A DNA stretch of 64,000 bases from NCBI RefSeq assembly GCF_963676485.1, contig NZ_OY781114.1, positions 1,572,501-1,636,500 on the forward strand, given 5' to 3'. The position numbers were made by a program, and so were the translations under genes. Each line of letters begins with the position of its first letter. Position 1 is the stretch's first letter. This document shows positions 18,172 to 27,229 of the stretch, one piece after another. The stretch is from an uncultured Cohaesibacter sp. (GTDB lineage: Bacteria > Pseudomonadota > Alphaproteobacteria > Rhizobiales > Cohaesibacteraceae). A model generated the notes under the pieces. That model searched no databases. It was not told the DNA's origin and saw only the letters and a program-made list of their open reading frames with translations.

Positions 18172-19224
18172 TTACTCGGATGCCTTGATGAAATCTGCAT
18201 CCAGCTTGGCTTCGCAAGATTTGATTTCACTCTCAAAGCGGTCCAGCCATTCCTTGCCCGGTTCACCGACTTGATCGATGAAGAAATCTCTTACCGGTGC
18301 AGTTGCTTCCTGGAAGGCCTTCTTTTCTTCAGGGGTTGGCGTGTAAACCGTGCCGCCAGCCTTACGGAAGGTTTCGTACGCATCATATTCCTTCCATTTG
18401 GGATAAACGCGCAGGAACTGGTTCTGGGCTGCAACACCATCGATGATGACCCGTTTGAGATCATCGGGGAAGGCTTCAAAGCGGTCATTATTCATGACCC
18501 AAACACCGCCCATATAGGCGTGGCCATCAAGGATGATGTAATTCAGGCTTTCCTCGAATTTCATGGTGGTGATATCGACGATGCCATTCTTGGTGCCGTC
18601 AACAACGCCAGTAGAAAGGGCGGTATAAACCTCTGGCCAGGAAATCGGGGTCGGAGCACCACCAAGGGCCTTGACCAATTCCTGCTGGGTTGGTGCAGGG
18701 ACCGTACGGATCTTCAAGCCCTTGATATCGTCAGGGGATTTGATCTGCTTGTCGGTGGTTGCAAAATTGCGCCAGCCGCCGGAGTTGGACACCATCATCA
18801 GACGCAGGTTGCCCGTCTCCTTGAGCAGATTGGAACGCACTTCAGACAGGAAATCCTCATTGTCATAGACGCATTCGGCTACCCGGTCACTGGGCAGCAT
18901 ATATGGCAGGTCGAATGCGCCAACCGGAGCCCAATAATTGGCCAGTTCAGGGATGGTGGTCTGGAAATAGTCAAAGATGCCAGACTGAACACCGGACAGG
19001 CACTCGCGGGCATTGCCGCATAGCTGGCCACTTGGATAGATGTCGACTTCGATCGCACCGTTGGAATGATTCTCAACGAAATTCTTGAACACCAAAAGCG
19101 ATTGATGATTGTAGCTATCGATGTTGGTCACATGCGGGACCGTCAGTTTATAGTCTGCGGCCTGCGCTGCGGCAGTAAGCAGACCGGCGGTCAGTATGGA
19201 CAGACCGAGTGCCTTGATATTCAT
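18172..19224 (-). CDS. TRAP transporter solute-binding protein DctP
   Basis: Periplasmic binding protein of 350 residues with a clear signal peptide (cleavage likely after LTAAAQA) and the DctP-fold blocks GLKIRTVPAPTQQELVKALG, SWPEVYTALSTGVVDG and FRKAGGTVYTP. It captures the ligand for the adjoining DctQ and DctM proteins; the arginine in LKIRTV is the usual carboxylate anchor, which here might hold a sulfonate. GGAGG precedes the ATG. Its place between the membrane genes and the sulfoquinovosidase points to sulfoquinovose or its glycerol glycoside as ligand. Confidence 0.9.
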   Translation of the reverse strand: MNIKALGLSILTAGLLTAAAQAADYKLTVPHVTNIDSYNHQSLLVFKNFVENHSNGAIEVDIYPSGQLCGNARECLSGVQSGIFDYFQTTIPELANYWAPVGAFDLPYMLPSDRVAECVYDNEDFLSEVRSNLLKETGNLRLMMVSNSGGWRNFATTDKQIKSPDDIKGLKIRTVPAPTQQELVKALGGAPTPISWPEVYTALSTGVVDGTKNGIVDITTMKFEESLNYIILDGHAYMGGVWVMNNDRFEAFPDDLKRVIIDGVAAQNQFLRVYPKWKEYDAYETFRKAGGTVYTPTPEEKKAFQEATAPVRDFFIDQVGEPGKEWLDRFESEIKSCEAKLDADFIKASE

Positions 19225-19298
19225 AAGTTACCTCCACTGGTAAATGTTTTGCCGACAGAGCTTCCTCTTTTCACTGTCGGCCTCCTCCATAAGCCCGC

Positions 19299-20588
19299 TC
19301 ACATCATTCCAAGCAGTTTCGGCAAGCCGATAACGAGTGAGGGGAAGAACGAAATAATGAAGATCACCATGGCTTCCGCTAACAGGAACGGAATGATCGC
19401 TTTGGAAATCTTCTGCAACGGCACACCGGACACGCCGGAAGCCACGAAGAGCACCAGCCCCATCGGCGGCGTTGCCAGCCCGATGGACAGATTGACCACC
19501 ATGACAACGCCGAAATGGATCGGGTCGATGCCCACATTGGTCATGATCGGAGCCAGAATGGGCGCAAAGATCAGGATCGCCGGACCGGCATCCAGGAACA
19601 TACCGACAAAGAACAGGAAGATATTCATGATGAAGAACAACAGGTAGGGATTGTCCGTCACTGAATAGAAGAACTTCGTTATATGTTCAGCCACACCGGA
19701 AAGGGAGATGGCCGATGCAAACCCGCTGGCGGCGGCCACAATGATCAGGATTGCGCCGGCATTGATGCCGATGCGCACAAACATCGGGAACACATCCTTG
19801 AGCTTCAAAATGCGCATGATGAAGACGGACAGGACAAAGGCATAAAAGACCGCCACTGCCGCCGCTTCGGTTGGCGTGAAAATGCCCCCATAGATGCCGC
19901 CCAGAATAATGACCGGTGTCAGCAGTGGCAGAATCGCCGCCTTGAATGCCGCGCTGCGCTCGGCACGCGGAGCACGCTCAAACTGCTCGACGGCTGGATA
20001 TTTCAAAATCTGCCAGCGGTTCACAAGCATGAGGGCAATGCACAGGATCAGGCCGGGCACAATGCCAGACATGAACATGGCCGCAACCGAGGTATTCATC
20101 ACAAAGGCATAAATCAGCATGATACCGCTGGGAGGAATGATCGTACCCAGAACTGTCGCCGCGGCCGTGATCGCAGCCGCATAGGTGCGATCATATTTGA
20201 AGCGCTCCATCTCAGGGATCATCATATTGCCAATGGCGGAGGTGGCCGCCACAGAGGAGCCGGTAAGAGCACCAAACAGGGTGGCGGAAATGATTACCAC
20301 GTGACCAAGCCCACCGCGCATATGCTGCACCATTTTCTGCGAGAAACTGATGATGCGTGTGGTGATACCGCCGTTGACCATGAATTCGCCAGCCAGCATG
20401 AAGAAAGGCAGCGCGAGCAGCAGAAAATTGTCCAGGCCTGCATATAGACGTTGATAGAGAAGGTTCATGAACAGCACCTTGTCAGCTTGCAACAAGGCGA
20501 TGGCCGGGGATAGCCCGAGCGCAAAAAGAACCGGAACGCCGATAACCAGAAGGATCAGGAAATAAACGGCAAAGATCGGAGAAACCAT
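19299..20588 (-). CDS. TRAP transporter large permease DctM
   Basis: Integral membrane protein of 429 residues with about 12 spans, the standard DctM length, containing family blocks such as LPFFMLAGEFMVNGGIT, GALTGSSVAATSAIG and IIPPSGIMLIYA. It forms the sodium-driven translocation pathway with DctQ. GAGGA precedes the ATG. Lies between dctQ and dctP in the sulfoquinovose operon. Confidence 0.92.
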   Translation of the reverse strand: MVSPIFAVYFLILLVIGVPVLFALGLSPAIALLQADKVLFMNLLYQRLYAGLDNFLLLALPFFMLAGEFMVNGGITTRIISFSQKMVQHMRGGLGHVVIISATLFGALTGSSVAATSAIGNMMIPEMERFKYDRTYAAAITAAATVLGTIIPPSGIMLIYAFVMNTSVAAMFMSGIVPGLILCIALMLVNRWQILKYPAVEQFERAPRAERSAAFKAAILPLLTPVIILGGIYGGIFTPTEAAAVAVFYAFVLSVFIMRILKLKDVFPMFVRIGINAGAILIIVAAASGFASAISLSGVAEHITKFFYSVTDNPYLLFFIMNIFLFFVGMFLDAGPAILIFAPILAPIMTNVGIDPIHFGVVMVVNLSIGLATPPMGLVLFVASGVSGVPLQKISKAIIPFLLAEAMVIFIISFFPSLVIGLPKLLGMM

Positions 20589-20618
20589 AACTATTTTCCT
20601 CGTTTACGTCCTCGCCCG

Positions 20619-21146
20619 TCAGGCTTTGGGCGCGTCATCGGCTGGTATGAAGTGAAAAAACTGACGCAGCTCGGAAACAATCTTCTGCAAAGCGGAAAGC
20701 AGCGTGATGGCCATCAGAAGCGGCGGAGCAATATAGATGACATTCATCTTGATCGGCAGGCTGTCTGCATGGCTGGTGCCGCGCAGGAAGAAGTCGTAGC
20801 CGAACTTGATCCAAACCAGAAATGTGAGGATGGCAAGTATATGAATCATGACCATGAGCAGATGGCGTATCCGGGTGCCATGCAGAGCATCAAGCAAAAA
20901 GGTCATGGCGATATTCTTGTCCTGCAGATAGATCAGCGGCAGGCACAGATAAGTCATGTAGATCATCAGAAAGCGCGAGGCTTCATCGGTCCAGCTCAAT
21001 GGCATATTCAGGATATAGCGGAAAAGCACCTGTAGCAGCACGATGATGGTCATGATGACCAGCATCAAGCCCCCCACCCAACTGCCGAACTTGCCCAAAG
21101 GCGTATTGATGGCATTGAGGCCTTTTTCAATTGTTGCCAACATCAT
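20619..21146 (-). CDS. TRAP transporter small permease DctQ
   Basis: Four-span membrane protein of 175 residues with the DctQ signature VLFRYILNMPLSWTDEASR. The ATG at 21146 (MMLATIEKG) has AGGA six bases upstream; the ATG at 21152 would sit directly against that site. Partners with the next gene, DctM. Follows the isomerase gene by 72 bases. Confidence 0.87.
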   Translation of the reverse strand: MMLATIEKGLNAINTPLGKFGSWVGGLMLVIMTIIVLLQVLFRYILNMPLSWTDEASRFLMIYMTYLCLPLIYLQDKNIAMTFLLDALHGTRIRHLLMVMIHILAILTFLVWIKFGYDFFLRGTSHADSLPIKMNVIYIAPPLLMAITLLSALQKIVSELRQFFHFIPADDAPKA

Positions 21147-21218
21147 TTTCATTCCTGTTTGAAAGAAATCCGGACTGGAGCGCATGTCGGCACACTGTGC
21201 CGGCATGCGTTGGCAGCA

Positions 21219-22565
21219 TCAGGTCAGTTCAACCACTTCAATTCCAAGGCGCTTTGCAATCGCACGTAAAACCGGACGATGATCGCCATAAGTCAGTGCG
21301 GTGTGATGCTCAAGGCCTTCGGAAATCATGCGATCAAGGAAATCAGCCACAGGAATATCCGGCTTGGCCGTTCCTGCCGTGCCGGAGAAGGCAAGCGGCG
21401 CTTTGATCATTTCAGCCCCAGCCAGAACGAGGCGCAGTTTTTCATGCCCCTGAGAGAAGCGGGCAACCGTAATGCGTCCGGGTTTGAGGGCAAATTCGGA
21501 CAGAAGCGGCAATTTGCGGTTGGAATGGATCGTTCCCTGAATGGGCTGATCCCTGTCTGCCATATCGATCGGTGCCTGTCCGCAATGCCAGAAGACGATG
21601 GTGTCATCCTCGATATTGACGTCAACAAGATCGGTATTGAAGACACTGCCGCCAGAGGCATTCTGCAACACGACAGAGGTGAGCACGCCAAGCATGTCCG
21701 CTTCGCAACCACCGGGGGTGTGGTCTTCATTGAGCAAGGCCAACGCACCACAAGCCGCGCATCCATATTCGGTGAAAAAATCAGGCCAGCAGCGCACAGC
21801 AATGCCTTTATAGCCGTTGTCATCGGCATCCTGACGCAGCTTGGAATAGACCTTCAGGGTCTTGCGGGTTGCATCCTGATCGAGCTCGGAAAGATTGGGG
21901 AAATCCTTGGCGCGCCGTTCATAAGGCGCATCGGAGACCGAATCTGGCAGTTTCTTGACTTCATTGATGAAATCGAGGATCGGGGTTTGGTCCACTTCGA
22001 CGCCGAAAGTCTCCTTGAGCTGCTCGGCCTTGAAGTTGCAAGCATCGAAGCCATCGGGATGGTGCCCCACCAGCTTCATGCGTGCGCCATTCAGATCGTT
22101 GACCACGGCACCCGCGCGCGCCAGAACCATAAGCTGCTCACGTGCAGCGGTGCTGTCGGGTACATCATGAATATAGTCGATACCGAGATTATTGCGACTC
22201 AATGCATGGCTGGCCAGATTGACCCCGCAAAATGAATTGAGACGCAAGCGGCCACCGGTGCGCGCTTCCGGGAAGGACCACATAACCAGAGGCGCATCAA
22301 TTTCTTTACCGAGCTCCACGGTCATAGTAGCATCGGTGAATGTCACTTGCAGCAATAGCAGCATGTCAAGTTTGCGGGCTTTGAGATGTGGCAAAGCGGC
22401 CAGCACTGCCTCCGCATCAAACAACAGCTGGGGCTTTCCAACCAGCTCAACATCCAGTTTTTCGAGATTTTGCCAAGCCTTGGCCAGAATTTCTTCTGCA
22501 TAGGGAACATCAAAAGTCGGCCTGCCCAAGGCAACAACTCCGACGCACGGTCTTTCAACGGACAT
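21219..22565 (-). CDS. L-fucose/L-arabinose isomerase-fold protein (sulfoquinovose isomerase candidate)
   Basis: A 448-residue protein of the L-fucose/L-arabinose isomerase superfamily, with the core motifs AVRCWPDFF and GCEADMLGVLTS and a C-terminal barrel rich in conserved glycines. It is distinct from the true FucI (588 residues) encoded at 40352. As first gene of the operon that also carries the TRAP transporter and sulfoquinovosidase, it is the only aldose-ketose isomerase candidate in the cluster, so conversion of sulfoquinovose to sulfofructose is inferred. E. coli uses YihS, an unrelated fold. Start at 22565 has GGAGGAATGAG in front; the longer frame upstream has no family similarity. 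Confidence 0.78.
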   Translation of the reverse strand: MSVERPCVGVVALGRPTFDVPYAEEILAKAWQNLEKLDVELVGKPQLLFDAEAVLAALPHLKARKLDMLLLLQVTFTDATMTVELGKEIDAPLVMWSFPEARTGGRLRLNSFCGVNLASHALSRNNLGIDYIHDVPDSTAAREQLMVLARAGAVVNDLNGARMKLVGHHPDGFDACNFKAEQLKETFGVEVDQTPILDFINEVKKLPDSVSDAPYERRAKDFPNLSELDQDATRKTLKVYSKLRQDADDNGYKGIAVRCWPDFFTEYGCAACGALALLNEDHTPGGCEADMLGVLTSVVLQNASGGSVFNTDLVDVNIEDDTIVFWHCGQAPIDMADRDQPIQGTIHSNRKLPLLSEFALKPGRITVARFSQGHEKLRLVLAGAEMIKAPLAFSGTAGTAKPDIPVADFLDRMISEGLEHHTALTYGDHRPVLRAIAKRLGIEVVELT

Positions 22566-23472
22566 CTCATTCCTCCACAACTCCGATCCCTTGCCAGTCT
22601 GCAATGCTGTATCTTGGCCGTGCAGGCTGAATGCCTCCAATATCAAGAGATCAGAAATTTCGTTACCGATCACAATAAGTCGATAAACGCTCAATATCCA
22701 TCAGTTAAACTACTTATACTCATTCATTTCACACAAAAAAGATCATATTTGGGATCGTTATTGATTATTATATTACATTTATGATCAACCCCACACATCG
22801 GGTCTTCCAGACCATCCTGCGCCGTTCATATGCAAGCAGACGGCTTCCGCTGACCCGCAGGGCTTCATCAATTGGCGTGTTGATGCCTCCCGTGAGCACG
22901 GCAAAGATGCGCGAAACGGCAATCGCAGAATGTCCACGTAGTCGATTGACCGGGCCATCCGGCAATCAAAGTGGGCACTATATATAATGTGAAGGTCGAA
23001 TCCTGGCTTTACGAAGCGTTTTTACCGGCAGCCACCGCGCACACTGCTCGACAGCCTTTCAACCGGAGAGATCGCCGATCCAATCTGAATATATGCAGGA
23101 AAAGGGGCTTTAGCGCGTGTTTCACCCCCAAGTCAACATATCGGCTCGACAGGATCTGCTCATACCTACCAAGCCGACATGTTGACACTCCAGGAGGGAG
23201 GGGGAAATTCCGTATAAGGATTTCAGTCATCCGCTAGAGAGGCGCAACGGCTGATCGGCATTGAGTTCGTCGATTGGCTCAAGGATCACCCCCCAAGGCT
23301 TTGCGCCTTGGAATGCGCAGCAACCGGGCTTACGGTTTCAAGCCGCGATGGGCGCTCACGTCGCTATCACAGATGCCGGTTGTTCATCAGGTAGTCTTCC
23401 CTGATGCTCCGGATAAAGGATGGAGAGGGAGCCCCTCCACCCGTTTTATTATTTTTGGCTATTGCGTTTGGC
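22566..23472. other. Intergenic region upstream of the isomerase
   Basis: About 900 bases without a credible gene. Near 22741-22786 lies an AT-rich segment with an inverted GATCATA/TATGATC pair and, on the minus strand, TAACGATC (22753-22760), matching motifs at the other sulfoquinovose promoters. A minus-strand open frame at 22768-22965 looks protein-like in part (FAVLTGGINTPIDEAL) but lacks a start signal and family; it may be a relic. The remainder shows nothing recognisable. Confidence 0.4.
23411..23442 (-). terminator. Possible terminator of the fuconate dehydratase operon
   Basis: Eight-bp stem (23418-23425 with 23435-23442, one wobble) followed on the minus strand only by TTTAT, so a weak call. 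It lies 30 bases after the dehydratase stop. Confidence 0.4.
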
Positions 23473-24783
23473 CTATTTGGCTTCTTCTGCCCATTCGGCA
23501 CCATTGGGGAACTCGAACCGATCCAGCGAATCCGCTTTCATGGTTGCCCCGTAGCCTGGAAGCGGGTTCGGATAGTAGCGCCCCTTCTTCACGGTAAGCG
23601 GTTCCTTGAAATTCTCATGAAGGTGATCGACATATTCGAGCACCCGGTTTTCAAGATTGCCTGTCACTGCGATATAATCGAACAGCACGATATTGAGAGA
23701 ATACTGGCAGAGCCCTACCCCGCCGCCATGCGGACAGACAGGCACACCGAATTTCGCAGCCATGAGCAACACGGCCAGCACTTCATTGACGCCCCCAAGG
23801 CGCGCCGGATCAAGCTGGCAGAAATCCATGGCGCCAGCCTGGAAGAACTGCTTGAACATGACACGGTTGTGAGCATGCTCGCCGGTTGCGATACCAATTG
23901 GGCTGATACGATCCTTGATGGCGCGGTGGCCAAGAACATCGTCCGGGCTGGTGGGCTCTTCAATCCAGAGCGGGTTGAATTCGGCCAGACGACGCATATT
24001 CTCGACCGCCAGATCCACATCCCAATTCTGGTTGGCGTCCATCATCAGGTGACGATCCCACCCCAGTTCCTCTCTCAGAATCTGGGCGCGGCGGACATCC
24101 TGCTCGATATCCGCACCAATCTTCTGCTTAAGATGGGTCCAGCCATCCGCGACAGCTTCACGCGCCAGACGGCGCATTTTTTCTTCCGAATAGCCAAGCC
24201 AGCCCGCTGCTGTGGTGTATCCCGGGAAGCCCTTTTCAAGCATTTCCGCTTCGCGTGCAGCCTTGCCCGGCTGTGCCTTGCGCAGAAGGCCGATTGCTTC
24301 ATATGGGGTCAGAATGTCGGAAATGTAGGTAAAGTCTACGCAACGCACCAGCTCTTCCGGGCTCATGTCGACCAGCATTTTCCAGACCGGTTTGCCCTGC
24401 GATTTGGCCCACATGTCCCAGAGGGCGTTGACGAGCGCAGCGGTTGCCAGATGAACCAACCCCTTTTCAGGACCAACCCAACGCAACTGACAGTCCCCAG
24501 CCACCAGCTTGTGCCAGAAGGCACCGAAGTCGGCAGTGATGTCTTCCAGAGTCTGACCTATGACGAACATTTCCGCCAATTCACGCGCAGCGACAACGCA
24601 CAGATCGTTGCCCCGACCAATGGTGAAAGTGAGGCCCGAGCCTTCCAGATCGCTATCGGTCTGGAGCGTCACATAGGTTGCCGAATAGTCGGAGATTGCA
24701 TTCATGGCGTCAGAGCCATCAAGATTGCGCGACGTTGGGAAGCGGATATCGCGTACAACGACATTTGTAATTTTGGTTGCCAT
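23473..24783 (-). CDS. L-fuconate dehydratase (enolase superfamily)
   Basis: Enolase-superfamily dehydratase of 436 residues converting L-fuconate to 2-keto-3-deoxy-L-fuconate; family members also accept L-galactonate or D-arabinonate. Catalytic and metal residues: Lys219 and Lys221 in HLKQKIG, Asp249 in MMDANQNW, Glu275 in WIEEPTSPDD, Glu302 in ATGEHAHNR and His352 in CPHGGGVG, one residue past the numbering I recall for the Xanthomonas enzyme. GAGGTATAAA precedes the ATG. Last gene of a TRAP operon. The later enzymes (ketodeoxyfuconate dehydrogenase and its hydrolase) are not in the window. Confidence 0.92.
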   Translation of the reverse strand: MATKITNVVVRDIRFPTSRNLDGSDAMNAISDYSATYVTLQTDSDLEGSGLTFTIGRGNDLCVVAARELAEMFVIGQTLEDITADFGAFWHKLVAGDCQLRWVGPEKGLVHLATAALVNALWDMWAKSQGKPVWKMLVDMSPEELVRCVDFTYISDILTPYEAIGLLRKAQPGKAAREAEMLEKGFPGYTTAAGWLGYSEEKMRRLAREAVADGWTHLKQKIGADIEQDVRRAQILREELGWDRHLMMDANQNWDVDLAVENMRRLAEFNPLWIEEPTSPDDVLGHRAIKDRISPIGIATGEHAHNRVMFKQFFQAGAMDFCQLDPARLGGVNEVLAVLLMAAKFGVPVCPHGGGVGLCQYSLNIVLFDYIAVTGNLENRVLEYVDHLHENFKEPLTVKKGRYYPNPLPGYGATMKADSLDRFEFPNGAEWAEEAK

Positions 24784-24876
24784 TTTATACCTCATTAGAA
24801 AAGGGCAGTCTGACCGCTCGGGCGGCGGACAGAGTTGGACCGATGCATTCAGACCGGCCCAACATATTGGGGATAC

Positions 24877-26472
24877 CTAGAGAAAGACCATTGTCAGCTC
24901 AGGGAAGAAGAGCACCAGCAGCAGAACCAGAACCTGAATTCCGATAAAGGGGATGAAGCCCTTAAAAATGTCAGGCAAGGTGATGTGCGGAGGCGCAACC
25001 GACTTGAGAAAGAAAGCAGCCGGACCAAACGGAGGCGACAGGAACGCAACCTGCATCGCCACGGTAAAGACCACACCGAACCAGATCGGCACGAGGGATG
25101 CGTGATCGACCATGGGCCCGAGAAGTCCCAGTTCAGCGCGGGGCAGCTCGACAATGATCGGCAGGAAAACCGGCATGACCAGCAGAACGATGCCAACCCA
25201 GTCCATGAAGGCCCCCAGGAACAGGAAGATCACCATCATGATCAGCAGGACGCCGTAGGTCGGCATATCTGCACCGATGATGAGATTGGCGATATAGGTG
25301 GGACCGCCCGCCATGGTATAGGCGCCAGCCAGAGCCGTGGCACCCATGGTGATCGACAGGATGGAACCGGTTGAAACAAAGGTCTGGCTCGCGGCCTGCC
25401 GGATCAGATTGAAGTTCAGTTCCTTGCGGACGGCCACGATGATCAGGACGATGATCGAGCCCATGCCAGCAGCTTCCGTGATACCGGTGATACCGCCATA
25501 GATCGAGCCCAGAACCACGCCCACGATAATGAACGGCGCGACAAGGCCTTTGGACATGCGCCAGGTTTCAGCGATGATCGCCTGACCAAAGGCCAGCCGG
25601 GTTCCGAGCCAGCCAATGAGCAGAGCACCAAGGGACATCAGGTGTTCCTGCATTGAATAAGGCAGATATTCCTCAGGGCGCAGACCGCCAAAAGCATTCT
25701 GGATTTCGATTGCAGCCCCATGAGCCAGACGCCCGGCGCCCCATACAGCCAGCATCCAGCCAAGCAATGTGACGAAGCATTTGGTTTTCTCAATTCCGAC
25801 AAGCTGCTTTTCGTCCAGTTCAGGCAATGGTGCCAGTGATGGATTGAGGCGGGTGCGGATGATGATATAGATGATATAGAACCCACCGAGCATGAAGCCC
25901 GGAAAGAAGGCTGCCTTGAACAGGGAATGGATCGATGTTTCCGTGACCAGCCCATACATGATGAGAACGATCGACGGGGGGATCATTGTTCCAAGGGTAC
26001 CGCTGGCACAAATGGTGCCGATGGCAAGGCTCTGGTTATAACCAAGTCGCAGCATCTGCGGCAGCGCGATAAGGCCCAGCAAGACCACTTCGCCACCGAT
26101 AATGCCGGACATGGCGGCCATGACAATCGCCATGATAGAGGTGACGATAGCGATCCCGCCCCGGGTTCGCGAAAGCCACATATTAAGGCTGCTATACATA
26201 TCCTTGGCGATGCCCGATCGCTCGAGCATCAAGGCCATGAAGATAAAAAGCGGCACGGAAATCAGCGCATAGTTGGTCAGGACCCCATAAATGCGTTGCG
26301 CCAGAATATTAAGTGGCCCCATGCCAAAGTGACTGAAGAGCATTCCAACGCCAAACTTCATCGCCATGACGGCAACGGCGAGTAGGCCGGATGCAAATGC
26401 TAGTGGCATACCGATCGCTAGAAGAAACAACATTCCCATTAGCAATACGGCCGAGATTAATCCCGCATCCAT
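24877..26472 (-). CDS. TRAP transporter large permease DctM (fuconate-type operon)
   Basis: Large DctM of 531 residues, about 100 longer than usual because of an inserted central stretch (around residues 225-320) with extra hydrophobic segments, as in the long DctM subfamily. Family blocks include PLFIFMALMLERSGIAKDM and GTLGTMIPPSIVLIMYG. Start at MDAGLISAVLL (26472) with GGAG upstream. Works with the small permease upstream; by context it carries a sugar acid such as L-fuconate. Confidence 0.88.
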   Translation of the reverse strand: MDAGLISAVLLMGMLFLLAIGMPLAFASGLLAVAVMAMKFGVGMLFSHFGMGPLNILAQRIYGVLTNYALISVPLFIFMALMLERSGIAKDMYSSLNMWLSRTRGGIAIVTSIMAIVMAAMSGIIGGEVVLLGLIALPQMLRLGYNQSLAIGTICASGTLGTMIPPSIVLIMYGLVTETSIHSLFKAAFFPGFMLGGFYIIYIIIRTRLNPSLAPLPELDEKQLVGIEKTKCFVTLLGWMLAVWGAGRLAHGAAIEIQNAFGGLRPEEYLPYSMQEHLMSLGALLIGWLGTRLAFGQAIIAETWRMSKGLVAPFIIVGVVLGSIYGGITGITEAAGMGSIIVLIIVAVRKELNFNLIRQAASQTFVSTGSILSITMGATALAGAYTMAGGPTYIANLIIGADMPTYGVLLIMMVIFLFLGAFMDWVGIVLLVMPVFLPIIVELPRAELGLLGPMVDHASLVPIWFGVVFTVAMQVAFLSPPFGPAAFFLKSVAPPHITLPDIFKGFIPFIGIQVLVLLLVLFFPELTMVFL

Positions 26473-26601
26473 AGCTCTGGCTCCTTTGATGTGAAGACAC
26501 AGCTTTCCTGCTGACTGCCGCAACCTTTTCAAAAGGCATGAATAGGCGGTCCCGAAGAGGTCTTCTGAATTTGATTTGAATGAGTGGGAGAGCGGCGAGG
26601 C

Positions 26602-27120
26602 TCAGCTTTCGCCTTCGCCGTCTTTCCAGTCCATGATCAGATTAGAAATCGCTTGTACCAGCATCAGTACGAAGGCGATCAGCAGCAAAGGCTTGAGCGT
26701 CGCCGGAATGGGAGGATCCCAAGCGGTTCCGAAGGTCTCCCAGGAAATCAGCTTGCGGACCGCATCCGTGTAGCTGCCCCAGACCAGCGCCATCACATAT
26801 ATGCCAAGAAGCGCCACCGATATGACATCGAACACATGCTGCAACCAGCGCGGAGCAATATCATAGATCACTGTGATCCGGATATGAGCGCGCTTGCGCA
26901 TGGCATAGACGCCAGCAAGCAGATAGACAGCCCCGCAAATCCAGAGAGACAGCTCATTTGCCCACAAGGTGGGGCTGACGAAAACATAACGCATCGTGAC
27001 TTCATAGAAGATCACACAGACAACAACAGGCACGCCCCACATGCTGATGCTTCCCAAAAGAGAAGACGCATAATCAATCGGCGACCGTTTTTTCTTAACG
27101 TCCTTGTGAGAGCTTTCCAT
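26602..27120 (-). CDS. TRAP transporter small permease DctQ (fuconate-type operon)
   Basis: A 172-residue protein with four hydrophobic spans and the DctQ pattern VIFYEVTMRYVFVSPTLWAN. The ATG at 27120 (MESSHKDVKKK) follows AGGAGG with good spacing. Partner of the next gene, DctM. Confidence 0.85.
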   Translation of the reverse strand: MESSHKDVKKKRSPIDYASSLLGSISMWGVPVVVCVIFYEVTMRYVFVSPTLWANELSLWICGAVYLLAGVYAMRKRAHIRITVIYDIAPRWLQHVFDVISVALLGIYVMALVWGSYTDAVRKLISWETFGTAWDPPIPATLKPLLLIAFVLMLVQAISNLIMDWKDGEGES

Positions 27121-27229
27121 CTCACATTCCTCCTGTTTGGCAATGAGCAGACCCGGAAAGGCCCTGTTTCCAGCCAATGACGGACGGTCGCAGAAGCAGA
27201 ACCTGGGTTCCGCTTTTCAGGTGCTGCGA

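Noticed and set aside
21219..22565. Annotation as ordinary L-fucose isomerase
   Set aside because: Too short for FucI, lies in the sulfoquinovose operon, and a genuine FucI is present at 40352.
22945..22988. TTGACC and TATAAT resembling a sigma-70 promoter
   Set aside because: Spacing is about 31 bases, far from the 16-18 needed, and no gene follows on that strand.
23404..24798. Plus-strand open frame of 464 codons
   Set aside because: Antisense of the fuconate dehydratase, whose catalytic residues are all in place.
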